From NCBI GenBank assembly GCA_023443745.1, contig JAEZTB010000042.1:711139-775138 (forward strand): a DNA stretch of 64,000 nt, in the 5' to 3' direction. Positions 27,226-33,578 of this stretch are shown in pieces; position 1 is the first letter of the stretch, and the number at the start of each line of letters is the position of its first letter. Below the pieces are notes generated by a model. The model was not told the origin of the DNA, searched no databases, and was given only the letters and a program-made list of their open reading frames with translations. This DNA comes from Bacillota bacterium (lineage in GTDB: Bacteria > Bacillota > Clostridia > DSM-8532). Position numbers and translations under genes: made by a program.

Positions 27226-27708
27226 TGTATCACCCTATATAATGAAAACCAGAAATGTTTCATTATCCTTTATTTTGTAGTTCAAACAATGGAAGCTGGA
27301 TAAATAGATGGTTTGTGAAAGTTTAAAAACTTTAAATTACGGACTTTCCGGCTTTATCATCATGCTTATTTTTCTCAAGGTGGGAAGCTATGCATACAAT
27401 TAACCCTTGCCTTTTTCTAACAAAGGCTGCTGGTTTTCTATAGAGGTGCGCACAGCGCATCACAAGTCTTGACCTTTAACATATGGGGCCGTTGGCTGCT
27501 CATTCACATGAGCAGCCAACCTTCCCTGGCTCAATATATTTTTTAGACACGAGGCATTTGTTTATTTGACACAATAATGACTTAATAACCTAATCATCAA
27601 AAGATCTAAAGAACAAAAATCTCTCTAATAGTCAATTGTTTAATAAATGAACCTACTCCCCTAATATACCTATCTTTTAATATTTTAATAGGATTTTCTT
27701 ATTATTAA
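27226..27708 (-). other. livK-livH intergenic region with 13-bp perfect hairpin
   Basis: No gene is seen in these 483 bases. The main feature is a perfect inverted repeat at 27491-27520: GTTGGCTGCTCAT, loop TCAC, ATGAGCAGCCAAC. No T-run follows on the leftward strand, so it is more likely an mRNA-stabilising or attenuating 3' structure for livK than a full terminator. The rest is AT-rich without obvious promoter, apart from TATATAGGG just before livH. Confidence 0.7.
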
Positions 27709-28932
27709 TTATCTGCTCTTAACGGTGTCAACCATAACAGCCTTGCCATCTTTATTGATTGTTAAGAACTGACTTGTGCTGAAGCCATGGTTGTCAGCAT
27801 AGGAATAGGTAGACATTGCGCCTTTATAATCTTTGATCTGTTCCAAAGCCTTGTTGATTGCTTCTTTATCGGTAGTTGTATTGGCAATCTCACAAGCCTT
27901 TTTAAAGAGCATGATGGAATCATATACGGTAACTGCAGGCATGTCAGAGTCTGCCTTATATTTGTCAAAATATGCTTGTGCAAAGTTCTTGCCCTCTTCG
28001 GTAGAAACTTCAACAGTCCAGTCAGCAACTGCGTTCCAACCGTTGGCAGAATCCCCAGCGTTTGTACGGCAAACTGCAGAAGCCCAAGAAGATGAGCCAA
28101 GAAGAGGAATATCCATTCCTATTGATTCAATTTGCTGGCAAATAAGAGCTGCAGGCATCTGATGTCCGATTGCAATAAGACCATCGACATCGGAATTCTG
28201 AATCTGGGTGAGCAGTGGAGTGAAGTTCTTTTCGTCAATAACGAATCCGTATAGATTTTTCTCCGGCACTTCAATTCCTAAGTTCTTTAGGGCTGCGAGT
28301 GTCTGGTCTTTAAGGCCGGTACCGAAGCTCTCTGTAGAATAGAGGACAGCAGGATTTTTCATTTTGAGGTTCTCTGTTGCTGCCTTTGCAAGCAGAATAC
28401 CGGATTGATCGTCAGTCATACGAGCCTGCCAAATGTAGGGATTTTTTTCTTTTGGTATGTTAGCAGATGATCCACCTGCAAACATTGTGATCTTTTTCTC
28501 CAAGACAATGGGAGATGCAGCGATACAGTTTCCGGAGTATGTGGAACCAAAGAAGGCTACGACCTCGGGATAGTTCATGATTTTTGTCATCGCGTTTACG
28601 GATGCCTGAAGGTTATCAACTTCGTCCTCAAAAACTAATTTTAGCTCTTTTCCTAAGATACCGCCATTCGCATTGATGTGTTCTGCAGCAAGCTCGGCAC
28701 CGTTTTTGACATATTCACCAACCATCTTATTGGTTCCGGTGATAGGAGCTACAACACCAAAAGTAATTTCTCCGTCAAGTTTCGTAGGGGTTGCTGTAGG
28801 TGTTCCGGCACCTGCCGAAGATGTGGGAGGAGTACTGCTGTTGGTAGGAGTTGCCGGTGCAGTGTTACCACATCCGCTCAACACAGTCATTGCTACCACC
28901 AGGATCAATACGAGTAGTCTGCATTTTTTCAT
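27709..28932 (-). CDS. livK: HAAT-family substrate-binding lipoprotein
   Basis: A 407-residue extracytoplasmic binding protein. The N-terminal signal has a basic start, hydrophobic core and lipobox LSGC (Cys at about residue 21), followed by a Pro/Thr/Ser-rich linker to about residue 52, then a periplasmic-binding-protein type I fold (GVVAPITGTNKMVGEYVKNGAELAAEHIN, typical of LivJ/LivK and amide-binding relatives). It captures the substrate at the cell surface for LivHMGF. Being first in an operon with transketolase and dehydrogenases, its ligand may be a polyol, sugar acid or related compound rather than an amino acid; this is inference. Confidence 0.92.
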   Translation of the reverse strand: MKKCRLLVLILVVAMTVLSGCGNTAPATPTNSSTPPTSSAGAGTPTATPTKLDGEITFGVVAPITGTNKMVGEYVKNGAELAAEHINANGGILGKELKLVFEDEVDNLQASVNAMTKIMNYPEVVAFFGSTYSGNCIAASPIVLEKKITMFAGGSSANIPKEKNPYIWQARMTDDQSGILLAKAATENLKMKNPAVLYSTESFGTGLKDQTLAALKNLGIEVPEKNLYGFVIDEKNFTPLLTQIQNSDVDGLIAIGHQMPAALICQQIESIGMDIPLLGSSSWASAVCRTNAGDSANGWNAVADWTVEVSTEEGKNFAQAYFDKYKADSDMPAVTVYDSIMLFKKACEIANTTTDKEAINKALEQIKDYKGAMSTYSYADNHGFSTSQFLTINKDGKAVMVDTVKSR

Positions 28933-29042
28933 TTTCTTCTTCCTTTCTTTTTTGTGTTTTCACACATATTGGTCCACTAAGATTGTACATAAACTGTTTT
29001 TTGTAAATGTACATGCTGCATTAAGATTGGAGATATTTAGAA

Positions 29043-29106
29043 ATTATACGACGTCATACGTCATATTCGTCAAGTTTATAGTAGCAGATTGCATAGTTTG
29101 TGTCAA
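29043..29106 (-). promoter_or_regulatory. Importer-operon promoters with palindromic operator
   Basis: In the 300-base gap before livK, leftward strand: P1 is TTGACA (29106-29101), 17 bases, TACTAT (29083-29078). P2 is TTGACG (29073-29068), 19 bases, TATAAT (29048-29043). Between the P2 elements lies the perfect inverted repeat GACGT-CAT-ACGTC at 29050-29062. Twelve of its bases recur exactly at 6622-6633 in the glycerate kinase promoter. A repressor here would cover P2 and lie just downstream of P1. Confidence 0.68.
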
Positions 29107-29232
29107 TGGAAATAATAAAGTTTATATGTTTAAAACAAATAGGGCCTAAATCATCATTTGAAATGCCTCAATCGATGATTTTTTAACAAACTCCTGGTCC
29201 CGTATTAGATAAGTTGTGATGGACATAAACGC

Positions 29233-29973
29233 TTACAAATGATCATCACTTGAAGCAGAAGGCTCTGCCTCATTTTTGAATTTACCCATCAGCTCCTCTA
29301 AATTAAGCTTGTTATAATTCAGATGGCGAAGCATAGCATCACTTGCCTTATTGGGATCATGCTCTGAAATAGCTTGAATGATTTCACGATGGACTTTCAA
29401 AGCCATTATTCTCTTCGAATAGACTGGAAATGCATTATACAGCGAAATACCCGAATTGATAATAGGAATCAGATTTGGCATCACAAGGTTCCGGGTACTC
29501 TCCGCAATACATGTATGAAGCTCTACATCAAGAGCAGCATAATCCTTGTTGGCGGAAGCTAGTCCTTCAATTTCTTCACATAATTGTTTCATCCGTTCAA
29601 TCTCGCTCTCCTGCGCGTTTTGCGCAGCAAAACCAGCAATCTGCGGTTCAAGAATCAAACGAATATCAATAAGGTCGGATGCCAGCTTATGTTTGTCCTT
29701 AAAGAAAGCGAGACCCAACGGGTCGTCTGCGACACCGGGCCTAAGTGTAACAAAGGTACCTTTTCCTCGCCTGATTTCCAGAACATTGCGAGATACCAGC
29801 AGCTTCACTGCTTCTCGCACAGTACCCCTTCCCACTTTCAAGCTTTTTGCCAGATCAAATTCATTGGGCAGCTTCTCACCACTGGTGAGATTTTCATCAA
29901 TAATAAGCTGCAGTATTTGATCTGTTACTCGCTCAGCTAATGATTTTTCATTCCCTGTCACTGCTTCAAACAT
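29233..29973 (-). CDS. GntR-family regulator with FCD ligand-binding domain
   Basis: A 246-residue FadR-subfamily regulator. The N-terminal winged helix-turn-helix is typical: LTSGEKLPNEFDLAKSLKVGRGTVREAVKLLVSRNVLEIRRGKGTFV. The C-terminal all-helical FCD domain carries metal/ligand residues in DIRLILEPQIAGFAA, ELHTCIAES and HREIIQAI. The ATG at 29973 is chosen since the AAAAAGG upstream is too close for an ATG at 29985. Adjacent and upstream of the importer operon, it is the probable repressor acting on the ACGTCATACGT sites, with an organic acid as likely effector. Confidence 0.9.
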   Translation of the reverse strand: MFEAVTGNEKSLAERVTDQILQLIIDENLTSGEKLPNEFDLAKSLKVGRGTVREAVKLLVSRNVLEIRRGKGTFVTLRPGVADDPLGLAFFKDKHKLASDLIDIRLILEPQIAGFAAQNAQESEIERMKQLCEEIEGLASANKDYAALDVELHTCIAESTRNLVMPNLIPIINSGISLYNAFPVYSKRIMALKVHREIIQAISEHDPNKASDAMLRHLNYNKLNLEELMGKFKNEAEPSASSDDHL

Positions 29974-30107
29974 ATAAGCTTTCATCCTTTTTGCATATAA
30001 CACTGTGTATTGAGGCAAATATCATCTATTCTCGTTAAGATAGGTTGCTAAAGCTTGATTGTATGAATAAGCACATTATCAAAAATTTAACAATGGTCAA
30101 ACTATAA

Positions 30108-30122
30108 GGTCATACATCGTAC
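30108..30122. promoter_or_regulatory. Degenerate GntR operator upstream of the regulator gene
   Basis: Leftward reading GGTACGATGTATGACC contains GATGTATGAC, matching the ACGTCATACGTC site (reverse complement GACGTATGACGT) at nine of eleven positions. It lies about 135 bases upstream of the GntR start codon and could provide autoregulation. The surrounding gap (30019-30363) otherwise holds only promoters and a repeat. Confidence 0.4.
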
Positions 30123-30292
30123 CTCTCAATACTAACAGGTCTATTTACATTTATCAACAGTTTAGCATCAAATATGTTAATCTATCTTTTTGACCTAAAT
30201 CTATGAATGCGAGTCCTCACGCTTGTTCTGCAAAACAATCATCACCTGGTTCCATCTTTTGGCATTACTTCTGTGCCATATTGTTGATATGG

Positions 30293-30354
30293 TATAATAA
30301 CCTTACCCGTTACCAGAGTTCGTTCCTAAAAAAACGAATAACAGGGCAGTAAGG
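30293..30354 (+). repeat. dinB promoter -10 and repeat fragment
   Basis: ATGGTATAAT with TATAAT at 30293-30298 is a likely extended -10 for dinB. It merges into a degenerate family repeat: CCTTACCCGTTACCAGAGTT-CGTTCC, loop of A, ACGAAT, then CAGTAAGG. The whole forms a weak stem in the dinB leader ahead of its AAGG ribosome binding site. Confidence 0.55.
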
Positions 30355-30363
30355 TAATTTAGT

Positions 30364-31590
30364 ATGGATACTACAATTTTACATTGCGATTGCAATGGTT
30401 TTTTTGCCTCTGTGGAATGTTTGCTTTCTCCTGAACTTAAAAATGTGCCCATGGCTGTCTGCGGAAATCCTGAAAATCGCCATGGTATTATCCTTGCCAA
30501 AAATGAGCTTGCGAAAATATTCAATGTTCAAACAGCGGAAACCATTTGGCAGGCAAAACGAAAATGCCCCGATTTAGTTCTCGTTCCACCACGTCATGGG
30601 GAGTATGAAAAATATTCGGAGCTTGTTAACGAAATTTACGCTCGTTTTACCGATAAGGTTGAACCCTTTGGTATTGATGAGTCTTGGCTTGATGTCACCG
30701 GCAGCAGGCATCTCTTTGGCGACGGCAAGCAAATTGCTGATACCCTTCGTGAAACTGTTGCTTCTGAGATAGGATTGACCATATCGGTGGGTGTCTCTTT
30801 TAACAAGGTTTTTGCTAAGCTCGGCAGTGACTATAAGAAGCCCAATGCGACAACGGTGATAGACAGAGATAATTACACCGACATCGTGTTCCCGTTGCCG
30901 GTTTCCGACCTATTGTACGTGGGAAAGTCCGCAAAGGAAACGTTATCCAAGTTCCATATCTACACAATCGGAGACCTCGCTAAAAGTGACAAGAATGTGA
31001 TCATCTCCAAGCTGGGTAAAATGGGTGAAATCATACATGATTATGCCAATGGCCTGGATGACAGCCCTGTTAAATCCATGTCCGATGAAAGAGAAGTCAA
31101 GTCTGTAGGAAATGGTATGACCTTTAAAAGGGATCTTGTTGGGCTTTCTGATATTCGGCTGAGTATCAATGCCCTTGCTGATTCTGTAGCCTCCAGATTA
31201 CGCCAATATGGTGTAAAATGCTCAACAGTACAAGTTACCATAAGGGATCCGTATTTCAAAACAATAACAAGGCAGAAGGCTTTGTTACACCCTACTCATC
31301 TGTCGAAAGAGATTGCCTGCGCAGCCCTTGAAATCATACAATCGGCCTGGAGCCTTAAGGCGCCCATCCGTATGCTCACCATTACAGGAGCTAATCTTGT
31401 AATTGCCGACAATGTTGAAGAACAACTGTCCCTCTTTGAGGATGACAGCTGCGAAAAGCGAAAAAAGCAGGAGCATTTGGAAGCTGCAATAGATAAAATC
31501 CGGGATAAGTATGGCAGAAAGGCACTCTCATTTGGCTCTATTATTCATAACGACCTGGGGATAGAGGAACCCCACGACGAAAAGCCTTAG
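30364..31590 (+). CDS. dinB: DNA polymerase IV (Y family)
   Basis: Error-prone translesion polymerase, 408 residues. Seen in order: catalytic HCDCNGFFASVE at the N-terminus (first Asp), YEKYSELVNEIYARFTDKVEPFGIDESWLDVTG with the catalytic Asp-Glu pair (IDES where many relatives have IDEA), the helix-hairpin-helix region (ISVGVSFNKVFAKLGSDYKKP; LYVGKSAKETLSKF), then a little-finger domain from about residue 240. The C-terminus has EEQLSLFED, a likely beta-clamp-binding motif QLSLF. AAGG lies nine bases upstream of the start. It is convergent with the thioredoxin gene. Confidence 0.93.
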   Translation: MDTTILHCDCNGFFASVECLLSPELKNVPMAVCGNPENRHGIILAKNELAKIFNVQTAETIWQAKRKCPDLVLVPPRHGEYEKYSELVNEIYARFTDKVEPFGIDESWLDVTGSRHLFGDGKQIADTLRETVASEIGLTISVGVSFNKVFAKLGSDYKKPNATTVIDRDNYTDIVFPLPVSDLLYVGKSAKETLSKFHIYTIGDLAKSDKNVIISKLGKMGEIIHDYANGLDDSPVKSMSDEREVKSVGNGMTFKRDLVGLSDIRLSINALADSVASRLRQYGVKCSTVQVTIRDPYFKTITRQKALLHPTHLSKEIACAALEIIQSAWSLKAPIRMLTITGANLVIADNVEEQLSLFEDDSCEKRKKQEHLEAAIDKIRDKYGRKALSFGSIIHNDLGIEEPHDEKP

Positions 31591-31610
31591 GGTTCTTATT
31601 ATATTAGCCC

Positions 31611-32243
31611 TTATGGATAAATATATTCAATTCTACTTTTGAGCCTTTTTTCATCCAAGGGGCCAACTTGACTGGCATCCTTAATAACATAGCCTTCCTT
31701 GTCAATAAAAAGTGTGGTCGGGATGGATCGAATACCATAGGTTTTGGCAGCATCCTGTTTCTTATCAAATAAGACGGTAAAGGAGGTATAGTTGTTTTCC
31801 TCTATATATTCAAGACCGCTTTCCACGGTTTCTCTATCACCGTCAACCAAATCAATCATGAGAAAGACCAGCTCATCCTCTGAATACTCCTCAGACACCT
31901 TGTTAAAATGGGGCATCTCCGATTTGCATGGTGGGCACCAGCTAGCCCAGAAGTTTAAAACAACAGGGGTCCCTAAATAATCTGACAGCTTTACTTCATT
32001 TCCATCAGCATCATAAACTGTAAAATCAGGTGCCTTTATCTTCCCATCATCCTCTGATTCGGGATCAGTGGCCTCCGGCGAACTGCCTGGTGTTACCTTG
32101 GGAGAGCTTTCTATGGAGGGATTCGGGCTTACTAGATTATCAGCCTGGTACCGTTCTGATAAATACTTGTAGGAAAAACCTATGACGACCATAAAGATTA
32201 TAAACAATGCAAAATACAGAAATGTTTTTGCTTCTTTATTCAT
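31611..32243 (-). CDS. TlpA/ResA-like membrane-anchored thioredoxin
   Basis: A 210-residue protein: cytosolic N-terminus, one membrane helix (residues about 8-27), a Ser/Pro/Glu-rich linker to about 70, then a redoxin domain with active site FWASWCPPCKSEMP and the cis-Pro loop IRSIPTTLFID. It acts outside the membrane as a thiol-disulfide reductant. It follows ccdA by 78 bases in the same direction, and CcdA would supply electrons from cytosolic thioredoxin. Confidence 0.92.
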   Translation of the reverse strand: MNKEAKTFLYFALFIIFMVVIGFSYKYLSERYQADNLVSPNPSIESSPKVTPGSSPEATDPESEDDGKIKAPDFTVYDADGNEVKLSDYLGTPVVLNFWASWCPPCKSEMPHFNKVSEEYSEDELVFLMIDLVDGDRETVESGLEYIEENNYTSFTVLFDKKQDAAKTYGIRSIPTTLFIDKEGYVIKDASQVGPLDEKRLKSRIEYIYP

Positions 32244-32321
32244 ACTCGCACTCCAATCCTAATTTCTAACCATTATTCAAAGCATATGTGTATAAAACAC
32301 ATATGGGGCGTAAACTTACAA

Positions 32322-32993
32322 TTAAAAGGACAGTAAAGCAAGAAGCTTTCCCAGTAAGCCTGTCATCATAGCAAGCCCTACTATGACCAGAAGAAAACCG
32401 GAAATCCCATTAACAATTTTATAATTTCTTTTAATAAAATTGAATACATGCTTTAACCGATCAAGAAGCAGGGCTGAAATAACAAACGGTATACCGAGGC
32501 CAAAGGAGAAGCTCAAAAGCATCAGAATTCCTTTCAGGCTATCCTGGGAAGATGCCGCCAGCATTAAGGCTGAGCTCAAAAACGCGCCTACACAGGGAGT
32601 CCAACCGATAGAAAAAACAACACCAAAAAGTGCGGCTGAGAGAAAGCCAAGACTTTTGGGCTGATAATCAACTTTTTTAACCCTCTGTAGGAATGAAAGG
32701 TTCAGTACGCCAAGATAGTTGAGGCCAAATACCAAAACAATTGCCCCGCCTACCAAATTGACCCATTGGGAATATTGAATAAGAAGTCCTCCAAATGTCC
32801 CTGCAAAGGCTCCCAAAGCGGTAAATACAATTGTAAACCCCAACACAAAGCCGAGGGCGTTGATTAAGGTCTTTTTCCTATCTCCATTGACCTGACCACC
32901 GGCAAAATAGGAAATGTAAAGCGGCAGCATCGGCAGCATGCAGGGAGAAATAAAGGTTATAATGCCTTCAAGCAACGAAATCAAGTAATCCAT
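32322..32993 (-). CDS. ccdA: CcdA-type transmembrane thiol-disulfide transporter
   Basis: A 223-residue six-helix membrane protein of the CcdA/DsbD-beta family. The two redox Cys are in ISPCMLPMLPLY (TM1) and IGWTPCVGAFLSSAL (TM4), the family hallmarks. AAGGAG lies before the ATG. With the downstream TlpA-like gene it forms a two-gene module for reducing extracytoplasmic disulfides, used in cytochrome maturation or, in anaerobes, in protein repair and spore-coat processes. No cytochrome c maturation genes are in the window. Confidence 0.93.
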   Translation of the reverse strand: MDYLISLLEGIITFISPCMLPMLPLYISYFAGGQVNGDRKKTLINALGFVLGFTIVFTALGAFAGTFGGLLIQYSQWVNLVGGAIVLVFGLNYLGVLNLSFLQRVKKVDYQPKSLGFLSAALFGVVFSIGWTPCVGAFLSSALMLAASSQDSLKGILMLLSFSFGLGIPFVISALLLDRLKHVFNFIKRNYKIVNGISGFLLVIVGLAMMTGLLGKLLALLSF

Positions 32994-33090
32994 AGCAACT
33001 CTCCTTTACCTCTCTATTTAGATATACTATATTATAATAAATGAATATGCTTTAAGTCTTCTGTAACCATGTTACACAAAATAAACAACT

Positions 33091-33279
33091 TCATAATTCA
33101 AAAGGTTCAAAATGGGGATTTTCATCATCTCCTTTTTGAACCTTTCTACGATTATACGCTCTTGGATTTTCAGGTTTTCTTGTAACCGGGCTAATGGCCC
33201 CCCAGGATCCACGTTTTTTTAGGTTAAGCTTTCGCTGTTCCTTTTTGCTGAGCTTTTCCTTGGGTATAAATTTATTCAT
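33091..33279 (-). CDS. Small basic conserved-type protein
   Basis: A 62-residue, highly basic protein (KLSKKEQRKLNLKKRGSWG; ENPRAYNRRKVQKGD) with a good GGAG ribosome binding site. I recall similar small proteins of unknown function in Clostridia. Composition suggests nucleic-acid association, but no domain is recognised. Confidence 0.7.
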   Translation of the reverse strand: MNKFIPKEKLSKKEQRKLNLKKRGSWGAISPVTRKPENPRAYNRRKVQKGDDENPHFEPFEL

Positions 33280-33305
33280 CTCCTATCATCCTTTCTATCT
33301 ACTGT

Positions 33306-33441
33306 ATTAATACGAAGTATCAATGCTCTCGGGCACCTGTCACCTTTAGGCGTTCGAAATTTTAAATTTTACTTTTAGGTCGAGGCTTGTTGTTCGTTCT
33401 TTTAGGAACGAACTCTGGTAACGGGTGAGGTTATTATACCA
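33306..33441. repeat. Composite interspersed palindromic repeat (copy at 33.3 kb)
   Basis: It occupies the gap before the GH9 gene. It starts with TTAATACGAAGTATCAATG, contains CACCTTTAGGCGTTCGAAATTT (shared with the 2.1 kb copy), GGTCGAGGCTTGTTGTTCGT with its GAACGAAC partner, and ends CTGGTAACGGGTGAGGTTAT. It is the reverse orientation of the 37.7 kb units. Confidence 0.8.
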
Positions 33442-33578
33442 TAACCCTGAGCAAGAGGCACGCTTTCTTAAGGTTGTGGAAACCTTTCACAATCATGTTT
33501 TATTAAGCTACCCTATGGGAATGTATCAGTGGGACTAATTCTATATAAAATCTTTTCTGATGTTTAGGAGGTATGACC

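Noticed and set aside
23815..28932. Annotating the importer firmly as a branched-chain amino acid transporter
   Set aside because: The family name fits, but the operon context is sugar/polyol metabolism, so substrate is left open.
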